Below, one piece after another: positions 53,115 through 64,000 of a stretch of 64,000 bases of DNA. The notes beneath the pieces were generated by a model. That model saw only the letters and a program-made list of their open reading frames with translations, was not told the origin of the DNA and searched no databases. Numbering within the stretch: the stretch's first letter is position 1; each line of letters starts with the position of its first letter. This stretch comes from JAGVSR01 sp964589785 (lineage in GTDB: Bacteria > Pseudomonadota > Alphaproteobacteria > Rhizobiales > Hyphomicrobiaceae): assembly GCA_964589785.1 (NCBI GenBank), contig CAZPUQ010000001.1, positions 372,001 to 436,000 of the forward strand, written 5' to 3'. A program made the position numbers and the translations under genes.

Positions 53115-53768
53115 CGCCGTCAGGGTGCGCACGGCGATCAGCGCCTCGCGCAGCGAATCCGCGTCGTCCTCTTCGGGCGGCGCCTCGCCCGGCAGCAGCT
53201 CCGGCTCGACGGCCTCGTCGCTGAAGAGATCGTAGTGCGTCTCGAGCGCGTCGAGGAACATGGCGACGAGATCGAGCAGCGTTCCGAGCCGGATGCGATG
53301 CGCGACGAGGAAGTCCTCCGAGAACGCGAACGCCTGGCCCTCGGCAGGGCCGGGCGCGTCCTCGGCCACGAGCCCGCGCGAACGCAGGAAGGCGACGCCG
53401 CCGCCGCCGGTCTCGAAGTCGAACCCGGTCCGGTCGCCGAGCTCTCCGACCGCGTCGAGGAGCATCGCCGTGCCGGCGTTATAGAGCCGCGCGATGGTGC
53501 CGAACCGCGGGTCGTGCCTGGCGATCTCCTCCGCCCGCTCGCGCGACTTCAGGACGCGCGCGACGAGCACCTCCTCCAGCGTGCGGACGGTCTCGAGCAC
53601 CTTGCGCTGCGCGGCCCGCTGACGGGCAATGTCCTCGCCCCCACGCCGGTCCCCGGTCTGCCAGACGAGCGCCGCCTTCATGATGTCCTCGCCGGCAGCG
53701 AGGGCAGCATCGAGATTGTCGGCGAGCAGATAGACGTTCGGGGGGATGTAGGGCATTTCCACGTTCAT
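53100..53768 (-). CDS. conserved-looking helical protein of unknown function
   Basis: The 222-residue soluble product is mostly helical. It contains PYIPPNVYLLADNLDAALAA, a charged helix KVLETVRTLEEVLVARVLKS, LYNAGTAMLLDAVGELGDRT and FLVAHRIRLGTLLDLVAMFL, with an acidic stretch GEAPPEEDDADSL near the C-terminus. No signal peptide and no recognised motif. The start at 53768 gives a normal protein-like N-terminus, whereas the extension to 53894 is Arg-rich. It lies between the RlpA-like gene and topA. Function unknown. Confidence 0.65.
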   Translation of the reverse strand: MNVEMPYIPPNVYLLADNLDAALAAGEDIMKAALVWQTGDRRGGEDIARQRAAQRKVLETVRTLEEVLVARVLKSRERAEEIARHDPRFGTIARLYNAGTAMLLDAVGELGDRTGFDFETGGGGVAFLRSRGLVAEDAPGPAEGQAFAFSEDFLVAHRIRLGTLLDLVAMFLDALETHYDLFSDEAVEPELLPGEAPPEEDDADSLREALIAVRTLTALDQR

Positions 53769-53989
53769 GGTGTTGCGCCTGGCGCGTCGCGCGGGCCGGG
53801 TCAACGCGAAAAAGAGCGGCCGCACGCGGGTTTCATCCGGCACATTGCCTGATTCTGACAGAGGCGGCCCGCGGCGAATGGAGCCGCGCCCCATCGCGTG
53901 GATAGCCTGAGGATAACGCGGCGGTTATGCTCGCGGCAGCAACGCTGCGGAGAGCCCCGTCGCGGGGCCCTCGCCGGCCGCCTCAGCTC

Positions 53990-56734
<2,745 letters not shown>

Positions 56735-56944
56735 GCCGTGCTTTCTCTGATGCTGCTGCGGCCGACGGCGACAAGCGTCCGGCCGCGGCAGCTCCGACTT
56801 GGAGATTCAATTTCTGATTGCATGCACCCCGTCGTCCGGGGCGCGGAACATGGGAGATCATTGCCGCGCTGTCAAACCGGGGCCGTGACGAAAGTCGCTT
56901 CGGAGGCCTGCATCGGCACCTGCGGCTGCAACCCTAAATGGCCG

Positions 56945-57637
56945 CTAGAGCGCAGGATTTTGCGCCAGCGGGGCGTGAAGGTCGCGGATCGCGCCGAGCA
57001 GTGCGTCGTAATGATCGATGATGCGGTCGGGTTGAAGGTCCCGGACCGGGATCTGCGTATAGCCGAAGCTGACCGCGACCACCGGGACCGCCGCCGCCTT
57101 GGCGGTCGCGATATCCACCTCGCTGTCGCCGACCATCAGCGCGCGCGACGGCTCTCCGCCCGCAAGCCGGATGGCGCCGCGCAAGTGGTCGGGATGCGGC
57201 TTGTGGACCGGGAAGGTGTCGCGCCCGGCGAGCGCGCTGAAATGCCGGTCGAGGTCGAGCGCCGCCAGCAACGTACGCGACAGGCTCTCGCGCTTGTTGG
57301 TGCACACTGCAAGCCGCACCCCGGCTCCGCGCAGGATATCGATGGCGGCAAGGACACCGGGGTAGGGTCGGCTCTCGCGGGCGATGTTGGCCTCGTAGTA
57401 GGTGAGGAAGAGGCCAAGCAGCCGGTCGATGTCCTGCTCGGGGTGGTTGGCGTTCGCGTGCAGGAGGGCTTCGACGATCATGCGCCGGGCGCCGAACGAG
57501 ATCCACGGGCGCAGCACGGCGGCCTCGACGGCGGGAAGGCCGAGGTCGGCCAGGGCATGGTTCGTCGCGCCGATGAGATCGGGTGCGGTATCGACGAGGG
57601 TCCCGTCGAGATCGAAGACGACAGTCAGATCCTTCAT
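56945..57637 (-). CDS. gph: phosphoglycolate phosphatase-type HAD hydrolase
   Basis: A 230-residue HAD phosphatase. Motif I is VVFDLDGTLVDTAPD (Asp 9, Asp 11), motif II is LAVCTNKRE, motif III lies in HKPHPDHLRGAI, and motif IV is ALMVGDSEVDIATAKAA. The small cap domain and length match Gph, which removes 2-phosphoglycolate made in DNA repair and photorespiration-like reactions. The start at 57637 precedes the core strand; an in-frame TTG at 57667 is less likely. Transcribed toward topA. Confidence 0.88.
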   Translation of the reverse strand: MKDLTVVFDLDGTLVDTAPDLIGATNHALADLGLPAVEAAVLRPWISFGARRMIVEALLHANANHPEQDIDRLLGLFLTYYEANIARESRPYPGVLAAIDILRGAGVRLAVCTNKRESLSRTLLAALDLDRHFSALAGRDTFPVHKPHPDHLRGAIRLAGGEPSRALMVGDSEVDIATAKAAAVPVVAVSFGYTQIPVRDLQPDRIIDHYDALLGAIRDLHAPLAQNPAL

Positions 57638-57809
57638 GGCGCCGCCTATAGCATGGTGCGCGGCCAAGCTTCAGGAAAAGAATGGCTTTTGTCGCGGACG
57701 GGCGCTGAAGCCGGCGCTTTTTTGGGCGCCAAGCAGGCCCGCCCGTGCTAGGGAGGGCGCGGATCGTCTCAAGGCCCCGAGCCAGACTGCCGCCGAGGAT
57801 CAGCACGCC

Positions 57810-58532
57810 ATGACGCCCGACATGATGAAGATCTCCGCTGCTGTCCGCGCGCTCGCGTTCGTGGAGCCCGGCATGCGGCTCGGGCTCGGCACCGGCTCGA
57901 CCGCGGCGCGCTTCGTCGATCTCCTCGGCCAGGAGGTGCAGAAGGGGCTCGACGTCGTCTGCGTGCCGACCTCGGAGGCGACGCGGCGCCATGCCGAGGC
58001 GCTGGGGATCGCGCTGACGACGCTCGACGACGTGCCGTTCCTGGACCTCACGATCGACGGGGCGGACGAGATCGACAAGGAGTTGCGCCTCATCAAGGGC
58101 GGCGGCGGCGCGCTGCTGCGCGAGAAGATCGTCGCGACCGCCTCCGACCGGATGCTCGTCATCGCCGATGAATCCAAGTTCGTCACGACGCTCGGGACCT
58201 TTCCGCTTCCCGTCGAGGTCGTCACCTTCGGGCTCAGCGCGACGCGCAACATGATCGAGATGCTCGCCGCCGATGCCGGTTGCCAGGGCGACATCCGGCT
58301 GCGCCTCAACGCCGACGGCACGCCGTTCAAGACCGACTGCGGCAACTGCATCTTCGATTGCCATTTCGGCCGGATCGATGATCCGGAGGGCCTCGACGAG
58401 GCCTTGAAGTTCATTCCTGGCGTCGTGGAGAACGGATTGTTCCTGGGCATCGCCGACGCCGCCGTCATCGGCGGCTCGGACGGCATCAGCGTGCTGTCCG
58501 CCTCCTACGGCGAGGAAGCCGAAGCGAGCTGA
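57810..58532 (+). CDS. rpiA: ribose-5-phosphate isomerase A
   Basis: Interconverts ribose-5-phosphate and ribulose-5-phosphate in the pentose phosphate pathway. The 240-residue product shows LGLGTGSTAARFVDLLG (phosphate binding), VPTSEATRRHAEALG, LTIDGADEIDKELRLIKGGGGALLREKI (catalytic Asp, Lys and Glu) and a C-terminal GLFLGIADAAVIGG. The start at 57810 follows GAGGA. It may be cotranscribed with the DUF2059 gene 40 bases downstream and then gor. Confidence 0.95.
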   Translation: MTPDMMKISAAVRALAFVEPGMRLGLGTGSTAARFVDLLGQEVQKGLDVVCVPTSEATRRHAEALGIALTTLDDVPFLDLTIDGADEIDKELRLIKGGGGALLREKIVATASDRMLVIADESKFVTTLGTFPLPVEVVTFGLSATRNMIEMLAADAGCQGDIRLRLNADGTPFKTDCGNCIFDCHFGRIDDPEGLDEALKFIPGVVENGLFLGIADAAVIGGSDGISVLSASYGEEAEAS

Positions 58533-58572
58533 CGCGCCGTCCCGATCCTCATCGTCTACGGAGAATTTCGCC

Positions 58573-59091
58573 ATGAAGTCGTTGCGTGGCCGTCTCGCCG
58601 CCGCTGTGGTGGCGCCGCTCGTCCTCCTGTCGGCGTTCTCGGCCGGCTACGTCGTGGCGGAGACCGGCAAGCCGTCGGCGGGCGGCCTTGCTGCCGCCCG
58701 CGAGCTGATCGTGGCGACCGGGGCGTCGAAGCAGTTCGAAACGGTCGTGCCGATGATGGTGAAGCAGATCGAGCCGATCCTCCTCCAGATGGCGCCCGGC
58801 AAGGACGCCGAGATCAAGGAGATCACGGGGCTGATCGTGGAGCGCTTCTCCGCGCGCAAGGCCGAGATGATGGAGATCATCGCCGGCATCTACGCCGCCA
58901 AGCTCTCCGAATCCGAGATGAAGGAGCTGACGGCCTTCTTCTCCAAGGGCGCCGGTGCGGCGTTCATCGCCAAGCAGCCGGAGATCCTGACCGAGAGCAT
59001 GCAGGCCGGCCAGAAATGGGGCGAGAAGATCGGGCTGGAGATCGAGCAGGAGATCAAGAGCGAGCTCAACAAGCGCGGCATCAAGATCTGA
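58573..59091 (+). CDS. exported DUF2059 protein
   Basis: The 172-residue product has a signal peptide (LAAAVVAPLVLLSAFSAG, cleavage near VVAE). One DUF2059 domain follows: an all-helical module with KQFETVVPMMVKQIEPILL, IAGIYAAKLSESEMKELTAFF and the S/T-K-G-A-G-x-A-F-I-A-K-Q-P segment at about 125-138. Periplasmic; no known activity. GGAG lies ten bases before the start. It sits between rpiA and gor in a likely operon, a frequent arrangement in Rhizobiales. Confidence 0.87.
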   Translation: MKSLRGRLAAAVVAPLVLLSAFSAGYVVAETGKPSAGGLAAARELIVATGASKQFETVVPMMVKQIEPILLQMAPGKDAEIKEITGLIVERFSARKAEMMEIIAGIYAAKLSESEMKELTAFFSKGAGAAFIAKQPEILTESMQAGQKWGEKIGLEIEQEIKSELNKRGIKI

Positions 59092-59143
59092 CCGTCCCGC
59101 CGTCGCCGTCCGTCGCGACGCGCCGTTCACCGTTGAAACATCC

Positions 59144-60499
59144 ATGTCCACCTTCGACTTCGACCTCTTCGTGATCGGCGCCGGATCGGGCGGCGTGCGC
59201 GCCGCGCGCGTCGCAGCCGGGCACGGCGCGCGCGTGGCGATCGCGGAGGAAAGCCGCTTCGGCGGCACCTGTGTGATCCGCGGCTGCGTGCCCAAGAAGC
59301 TCATGGTCTACGCGGCCCGCTACGCCGGCGACTTCGAGGATGCGAAAGGCTTCGGCTGGAGCGTCCGCGAGCCGGTGTTCGACTGGCCGGCCTTCATTGC
59401 CGCCAAGGACAAGGAGATCGCGCGGCTCGAAGGGCTCTACCGGCGGGGACAGGAAAGCGCCGGCGTGACGATCTTCGACGCGCGCGCGGTGGTCGCGGGA
59501 CCGCAGTCGGTGCGGCTTGCAGGCGGCCGCACCGTCACGGCGGAAAAGATCCTGATCGCCACCGGCGCCCGTCCGAACGTCGACCCCGATCTGCCCGGCA
59601 TCGAGCACGTCATCACCTCGAACGAGGTGTTCGACCTCAAAACCCAGCCCGCCCGGATCGTGATCGCCGGCGGCGGATACATCGCCGTCGAGTTCGCCTC
59701 CATCTTCGCTGGGCTGGGCTCGGAGGTGACGCTCGTCTATCGCGGCGAGAAGGTGCTGCGCGGCTTCGACATGGGGTTGCGCGAGGAGCTGATGGAGGCG
59801 ATGGCGGCGCGCCGCATCCGCCTCGTCATGGGCGACGTGTTCACCCGCGTCGAGAAGCGCGAGAAGGGGCTCGTCGCGACGACGCGCGGCGGCGAGACGC
59901 TCGCTGCCGATCAGATCCTGTTCGCCATCGGACGCTCGCCCAACACGCGCGGCCTCGGGCTGGACGCGGCGGGTATCGCGCTCGACGGTGTCGGCGCCGT
60001 CGTCGTCGATCCGCAATCCCGATCGAGCGTGCCCAGCATCTTCGCCGTCGGCGACGTGACGAACCGCGTCAACCTGACGCCCGTCGCCATCCGCGAAGGC
60101 CATGCGTTCGCCGACAGCGAATTCGGCGCGAGCCGCTGGACGACGAGCTACGAGAACATCCCGACGGCGGTGTTCACGACGCCCGAGATCGGCACCGTGG
60201 GGCTGACGGAGGAGGCGGCCCGCGCGCGCTGTGCGGCGGTTGCCGTCTACGAGACGCGCTTCCGGCCCATGCGCAACATTCTGGCCGGGCGCGACGAGCG
60301 GACGCTCATGAAGCTCGTGGTGGACGCGACGACGGACCGCGTAGCCGGCGTTCACATCCTCGGTCCCGACGCGGCGGAGATGGTGCAGATGGCGGCGGTG
60401 GCGCTCAACATGGGGGCCACGAAAGCCGACTTCGACCGCACCATGGCGCTGCACCCGAGCGCGGCAGAAGAGCTCGTCACCTTGCGCACGCGGCGATGA
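59144..60499 (+). CDS. gor: glutathione-disulfide reductase
   Basis: Regenerates glutathione from its disulfide using NADPH. The 451-residue flavoenzyme shows the FAD motif VIGAGSGGVRAARVAA and the redox-active disulfide GGTCVIRGCVPKKLM (Cys 43, Cys 48). The NADPH fold IVIAGGGYIAVEFASIFAGLG, the second FAD segment FAVGDVTNRVNLTPVA and the C-terminal MALHPSAAEELVTLR with the catalytic His follow. Wording and ending separate it from lipoamide dehydrogenase and mercuric reductase. Cytoplasmic, 52 bases after the DUF2059 gene. Confidence 0.95.
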   Translation: MSTFDFDLFVIGAGSGGVRAARVAAGHGARVAIAEESRFGGTCVIRGCVPKKLMVYAARYAGDFEDAKGFGWSVREPVFDWPAFIAAKDKEIARLEGLYRRGQESAGVTIFDARAVVAGPQSVRLAGGRTVTAEKILIATGARPNVDPDLPGIEHVITSNEVFDLKTQPARIVIAGGGYIAVEFASIFAGLGSEVTLVYRGEKVLRGFDMGLREELMEAMAARRIRLVMGDVFTRVEKREKGLVATTRGGETLAADQILFAIGRSPNTRGLGLDAAGIALDGVGAVVVDPQSRSSVPSIFAVGDVTNRVNLTPVAIREGHAFADSEFGASRWTTSYENIPTAVFTTPEIGTVGLTEEAARARCAAVAVYETRFRPMRNILAGRDERTLMKLVVDATTDRVAGVHILGPDAAEMVQMAAVALNMGATKADFDRTMALHPSAAEELVTLRTRR

Positions 60500-60562
60500 G
60501 AGGCTTCTAAGGGGCGACACCGGCGCGGGAGGCGTGCCGACAGAAGAGGAACAGGTCGATCG

Positions 60563-61318
60563 ATGGGCCGTCTGGCGAACAGGATCGCGTTGGTCACGGG
60601 CTCGGGGAACGGCATCGGCCGGGCGACGGCGGAGCTGTTCGCCGCCGAAGGGGCACTCGTCTACGTCACCGACCTCGACGGCGCCGCCGCGGACGCCGTG
60701 GCCGCCGGCATCCGGTCCAAGGGGCACAGGGCCGCGGCCGCGACGATGGACGTCTCCAAGGGTCAGGACGTCACGGCCGTCATGCGCCGCGTCAAGAGCG
60801 AGGAGGGCCGGCTCGACATCCTCGTCTCCAACGCCGGCCTCAATGTCCGCGGCGACTTCCGGCATCTGACCGACGCCGACTGGGTGAAGATCCGCGAGGT
60901 GAACCTCGACGGCGTCGTGCGCATGGCCCGCGACGGCTTCGATCTTCTTCGGGCATCGCCGTCGGCCTCGCTCATCAACGTGGCCTCCATCATGGGTAGC
61001 AAGGGCCTGCGCCAGCTCGCCGGCTATTCGGCGACGAAGGGCGCCGTGCTGGCGCTGACGCGCGCTCTCGCGGTCGAGTACGCGCCCTTCAATATTCGCG
61101 TCAATGCGCTGTCGCCCGGTTTCGTCGAGACGGCGCTGACCGAGCGCGTGCTGCGCAATCCCATGCTCGAGAAATGGCTCGTCGACCGCACGCTCCTGAA
61201 GCGGCTCGGCACGGCGGAGGACATCGCCAAGGCAGCCCTGTTCCTCGCCAGCGACGACAGCGCCTACATGACGGGTGCGGAGCTCGTCGTCGATGGCGGG
61301 ATGACGGCCGGGCTCTAG
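60563..61318 (+). CDS. short-chain dehydrogenase/reductase
   Basis: A 251-residue classical SDR. The cofactor motif is VTGSGNGIGRATAELFA (Asp 37 in VTDLDG suggests NAD(H) preference), followed by SNAG (89-92), catalytic Ser in NVASIMGSKG, and YSATK with Tyr 155 and Lys 159. The C-terminal ASDDSAYMTGAELVVDGGM is typical of the FabG-like group. Substrate unknown. The gene follows gor by 63 bases, and the start follows GAGGA. Confidence 0.88.
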   Translation: MGRLANRIALVTGSGNGIGRATAELFAAEGALVYVTDLDGAAADAVAAGIRSKGHRAAAATMDVSKGQDVTAVMRRVKSEEGRLDILVSNAGLNVRGDFRHLTDADWVKIREVNLDGVVRMARDGFDLLRASPSASLINVASIMGSKGLRQLAGYSATKGAVLALTRALAVEYAPFNIRVNALSPGFVETALTERVLRNPMLEKWLVDRTLLKRLGTAEDIAKAALFLASDDSAYMTGAELVVDGGMTAGL

Positions 61319-61385
61319 CTTGCTGCGCCGCAATATGGCCACGAGACTGTGATGCCAAGGCCTTGATTCACGGAGGGCCTCCGCA

Positions 61386-62171
61386 ATGGCAATGCCAAGG
61401 ATCGACCGTCGCCGCGGCTCGCGGACAGTGGGCCGGCGCCAGCGCCTCGTTCTCGCCGTGGCCGCACTCTGCGCGGCTTTCAGCGCCCCGGCCCGGGCGG
61501 ACGTCTATGACCTGGATCCCGAGCACACCGAAGTGCGCTTCTCCTGGGACCATCTCGGCCTCTCGCGCCAGAGCGGCCGCTTCACGGAGGTCAAGGGCAC
61601 GGTCGATTTCAATCCGGCCAATCCCGCCGCGAGCAGGGTGGAGGTGACGATCCCGCTGCGCGGTATCCAGACGGGCGTCCGCAAGCTCGACGACCATCTG
61701 CTGACCTCGCACGAGTTCTTCGATCCCGCGACGCACCCCGACATCACGTTCCGCAGCGTCAGCGTGACGCCGACCGGCCAGCGTACGGCCGAGGTCACGG
61801 GCGAGCTCACGATCAACGGCATCGCGCGGCCGGTCGTTCTCGATGTCATCTGGAACTTCTCCGGCGAGCATCCCCTCTCCACGATCAACCCCACCTACGC
61901 CGGCGTCTACGCGTCGGGCTTCTCCGCCAAGACGCAGATCCGGCGCTCGGACTGGGGGCTGACGCGCACCATTCCCTACGTGTCGGACGAGATCCGCATC
62001 GGCATCGAAACGGAGATGCATCGCCGCTCGCTGCCGCTCGTGGCCGACCCGGCCGAGACGCTCGATCCCGCCCGCGATACGGCGGCCGCCGGAGAGCCGA
62101 GCCTGCCGCCGGCGCCGGACGTGCCGACCGGCATTCCGGCCCTGCCGGGTGCCGTCGAGCGCCTGCCGTGA
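61386..62171 (+). CDS. exported YceI family protein
   Basis: The 261-residue product has a signal peptide preceded by a basic start (RRRGSRTVGRRQ, then LVLAVAALCAAFSAPARA). The YceI lipocalin-like barrel follows: YDLDPEHTEVRFSWDHLGLS, KGTVDFNPANPAASRVEVTI, DDHLLTSHEFFDPATHPDITF and FSAKTQIRRSDWGL. YceI proteins bind isoprenoid quinones or similar lipids in the periplasm. A Pro/Ala-rich tail of about 50 residues is added at the end. GGAGGG precedes the ATG. Confidence 0.92.
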   Translation: MAMPRIDRRRGSRTVGRRQRLVLAVAALCAAFSAPARADVYDLDPEHTEVRFSWDHLGLSRQSGRFTEVKGTVDFNPANPAASRVEVTIPLRGIQTGVRKLDDHLLTSHEFFDPATHPDITFRSVSVTPTGQRTAEVTGELTINGIARPVVLDVIWNFSGEHPLSTINPTYAGVYASGFSAKTQIRRSDWGLTRTIPYVSDEIRIGIETEMHRRSLPLVADPAETLDPARDTAAAGEPSLPPAPDVPTGIPALPGAVERLP

Positions 62172-62261
62172 CGCGGCGGCTGCGACGCGACGCGCTTGGC
62201 GCCGCACGTCCGGGTTGACGCGCCTCCTGGCGCCGGAGGGGGCTTTGGCGTATATAAAGAA

Positions 62262-62276
62262 GAACGGCAAGCGAAC
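62262..62276. promoter_or_regulatory. GAAC-N7-GAAC, LexA-box-like sequence upstream of DAHP synthase
   Basis: The direct repeat GAAC-GGCAAGC-GAAC fits the alphaproteobacterial LexA consensus GTTC-N7-GTTC on the opposite strand. It lies 79 bases before the DAHP synthase ATG, just after a TATATA (62251-62256). A match this short is expected by chance about twice in a window of this size, so confidence is low. Confidence 0.25.
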
Positions 62277-62354
62277 GTTCCGGGTCGTCGGGCTTGTGGA
62301 GGCAACAGGGCTTCCGCAGGGCGGTCCCGGTTTCATTTTTGCGGAGTGGATGCC

Positions 62355-63746
62355 ATGGCGGCAAACTGGTCCCCGGAGAGCTGGCGGTCGAAACCGATCG
62401 TTCAGGTCCCGGACTATCCCGATGCGAAGGCCCTCGCCGACGCGGAGGCGAGACTGGAGACATTCCCGCCGCTGGTCTTCGCCGGCGAGGCGCGGGAGCT
62501 GAAGAAGTCTCTGGCCCAGGTCGCGGCCGGCGACGGTTTCCTGCTGCAGGGCGGCGATTGCGCCGAAAGCTTCCTCGAGCACCGGGCCGACAACATCCGC
62601 GACTTCTTCCGCGTCTTCCTGCAGATGGCGGTCGTCTTGACCTATGCCGGCGGCAGTCCCGTCGTGAAGGTCGGCCGGCTCGCGGGACAGTTCGCCAAGC
62701 CCCGTTCCTCGCCGACCGAGAAAAGGGGCGAGGTGGAATTGCCGAGCTATCGCGGCGATATCATCAACGGGCCCGAGTTCACGGCTGAAGCCCGTATTCC
62801 CGATCCGCAACGCCAGATCGAGGCCTACCGCCAGGCGGCGGCCACGCTCAATCTGATCCGTGCGTTCGCCACCGGCGGATACGCGGACCTGGAGCGCGTG
62901 CACCAGTGGAACATGGGCTTCGTGAAGGACAGCCCGCAGGGGCATCGCTATCAGGAGCTCGCCGACCGCATCACCGAGACGCTCGGCTTCATGCGTGCCT
63001 GCGGGATTACGAGCGAGAACACGCCGCAGTTGCGCGCGACGAGCTTCTACACGAGCCACGAGGCGCTCCTGCTCGGCTACGAGCAGGCGCTGACGCGGCG
63101 CGATTCGACGAGCGGGGACTGGTATGCCACGAGCGGACACATGCTCTGGATCGGCGACCGCACGCGCCAGCCCGATCATGCGCATGTCGAGTACTTCCGC
63201 GGCATCCGGAACCCGATCGGCCTCAAGTGCGGCCCGTCGCTGGAGCCGGACGGCCTCCTGAAGCTCATCGAGACGCTCGACCCGAAGAACGAGCCGGGCC
63301 GCCTGACGCTCATCTGCCGCTTCGGCCACGACAAGGTGGAGAAGCACCTGCCGAAGCTCATCCGCGCGGTGGAGAAGGCCGGGCGCAAGGTCGTCTGGTC
63401 GTGCGATCCGATGCACGGCAACACGATCTCGGCCGCGACGGGCTTCAAGACGCGCCCCTTCGACCGCATCCTGAAGGAGGTGGAGGTGTTCTTCGACGTC
63501 CACCGCGCCGAGGGGACGCACGCGGGCGGCATCCATGTGGAGATGACGGGCCAGAACGTGACCGAGTGCACGGGCGGCGCCACGGCCATCTCGGAGGCCG
63601 ATCTGCAGGACCGCTACCACACGCACTGCGATCCGCGTCTCAATGCCGACCAGGCGCTGGAGCTCGCTTTCCTCGTCGCCGAGCGCATGAAGCTCGAGCG
63701 GCAGGCGCGCGGGGGACAGGCCGAGCCCGTGCAGGCGGCGGAGTAG
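62355..63746 (+). CDS. 3-deoxy-7-phosphoheptulonate synthase, class II
   Basis: First enzyme of the shikimate pathway, joining PEP and erythrose-4-phosphate. The 463-residue product is the class II (plant-like) type: LLQGGDCAESFLEHRADNIRD, GRLAGQFAKPRSSPTE, YEQALTRRDSTSGDWYATSGH, NPIGLKCGPSL, WSCDPMHGNTISA and HVEMTGQNVTECTGG. Metal ligands (Cys in GGDCAES, His in MHGNT, Glu in MTGQNVTEC) are all present. The start at 62355 follows GGAG by nine bases. A strong terminator follows at 63780. Confidence 0.94.
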   Translation: MAANWSPESWRSKPIVQVPDYPDAKALADAEARLETFPPLVFAGEARELKKSLAQVAAGDGFLLQGGDCAESFLEHRADNIRDFFRVFLQMAVVLTYAGGSPVVKVGRLAGQFAKPRSSPTEKRGEVELPSYRGDIINGPEFTAEARIPDPQRQIEAYRQAAATLNLIRAFATGGYADLERVHQWNMGFVKDSPQGHRYQELADRITETLGFMRACGITSENTPQLRATSFYTSHEALLLGYEQALTRRDSTSGDWYATSGHMLWIGDRTRQPDHAHVEYFRGIRNPIGLKCGPSLEPDGLLKLIETLDPKNEPGRLTLICRFGHDKVEKHLPKLIRAVEKAGRKVVWSCDPMHGNTISAATGFKTRPFDRILKEVEVFFDVHRAEGTHAGGIHVEMTGQNVTECTGGATAISEADLQDRYHTHCDPRLNADQALELAFLVAERMKLERQARGGQAEPVQAAE

Positions 63747-63779
63747 GGCCGGGTCTCAGCGGGGTCTCGCCAATCGTCA

Positions 63780-63810
63780 CGCCGCCGGCCGGTCAGGCCG
63801 GCGGCGTTTT
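63780..63810 (+). terminator. rho-independent terminator after DAHP synthase
   Basis: An 11-bp perfect stem CGCCGCCGGCC / GGCCGGCGGCG with a five-base loop is followed by TTTT. The end of the convergent permease gene reads through this hairpin, so its stop codon lies in the loop. Confidence 0.85.
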
Positions 63811-64000
63811 CGTGTTTTGCCCGAGGAGCCAGTAGATCGCCAGAATGCCGGCGATCAGAACGCCGGCGATGAGCGGCGCCTTGATGTCGCTGGAGGCGAC
63901 GCGCACGAGGATGAGGCCGACGCACAATAGGCAGCCGACGAGCGGGACGAAGAGGGGCAGCTCGAAGTGGCCCTCCGGTTCGCCGGGCCGCCGCTTCAGC
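63793..64000 (-). CDS. amino acid permease (APC superfamily), 3' end only
   Basis: The gene runs off the right edge; the last 68 codons are seen, ending in TGA at 63795-63793. The peptide begins LKRRPGEPEGHFELPLFVPL, the basic loop and Pro-rich entry before the last helices that is typical of APC amino acid permeases. It continues with helices VGCLLCVGLILVRVA and PLIAGVLIAGILAIYWLLG, then a short tail QNTKTPPA. Substrate cannot be judged from this part. Confidence 0.75.
   Translation of the reverse strand, partial: LKRRPGEPEGHFELPLFVPLVGCLLCVGLILVRVASSDIKAPLIAGVLIAGILAIYWLLGQNTKTPPA

Noticed and set aside
59081..63626. Two open frames of about 750 codons on the minus strand opposite gor, SDR, YceI and DAHP synthase
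   Set aside because: Shadows of strongly supported plus-strand genes; no start sites or motifs of their own.

Overview
This window is a stretch of bacterial chromosome with very high GC and strong G/C preference at third codon positions. Its gene content points to Alphaproteobacteria, most likely Hyphomicrobiales (Rhizobiales). The indicators are a TIGR03808-type Tat-exported repeat protein, a class II DAHP synthase, an EF-G-like paralogue, a MarR/OmpR regulator pair next to a branched-chain aminotransferase, UvrB with long extensions, and GC-rich palindromic intergenic repeats typical of the group. Genus cannot be decided from sequence reading alone. I saw no rRNA, tRNA, CRISPR array, insertion sequence or phage gene. 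Most of the window is ordinary chromosomal backbone.

Layout. 1-8.0 kb: end of an alpha/beta hydrolase gene, carboxynorspermidine decarboxylase (nspC, polyamines) with a good sigma-70 promoter, a lipoprotein, a GNAT acetyltransferase, small secreted proteins (two His/Arg-rich), a DUF2189 membrane protein, a META-domain protein and an overlapping MFS transporter. 8.0-21.3 kb: a duplicated intergenic repeat, a HAD phosphatase, a redoxin with a Cys/His-rich tail, pyrE, a fasciclin protein, an MgtA-type Mg2+ ATPase, a secreted protein with a possible Cys-His dyad, a pentapeptide-repeat protein, a MarR-response regulator-histidine kinase operon, and ilvE. 21.5-25.1 kb: a likely operon of an FAD oxidoreductase, a flavin reductase, arfB and hyi.

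25.1-34.7 kb is the most distinctive part. It holds a Tat-exported lysozyme-like protein. On the opposite strand are an AsmA-family protein, an M23 endopeptidase on a long Pro/Glu stalk ending in a Trp-rich tail, and a 1383-residue exported protein that joins a complete subtilisin-type (S8) protease to a complete thermolysin-type (M4) protease. The last two are 50 bases apart and look cotranscribed. This double protease and its neighbourhood are my best candidate for something undescribed.

34.8-47 kb: secreted and TIGR03808 proteins, uvrB carrying an in-frame palindromic repeat, an SDR enzyme, small membrane proteins, an aspartate-type aminotransferase, and a divergent EF-G-like GTPase behind about 620 bases of non-coding DNA. 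47-64 kb: a glyoxalase-fold/membrane/coiled-coil fusion, exported msrB-msrA (methionine sulfoxide repair), sfsA, a MoaB/CinA-type protein, an RlpA-like protein apparently lacking its catalytic residues, topA, gph, rpiA, a DUF2059 protein, gor, an SDR, a YceI protein, class II DAHP synthase with a clear terminator, and the 3' end of an amino-acid permease running off the right edge.

Functional themes are redox and oxidative-stress defence (gor, msrA/B, redoxin, YceI), envelope construction and remodelling (AsmA, M23, RlpA-like, lysozyme-like), DNA metabolism (uvrB, topA) and central metabolism (pyrE, rpiA, gph, ilvE, DAHP synthase). All family assignments come from reading translated sequence and recalled family motifs; no database search was run.
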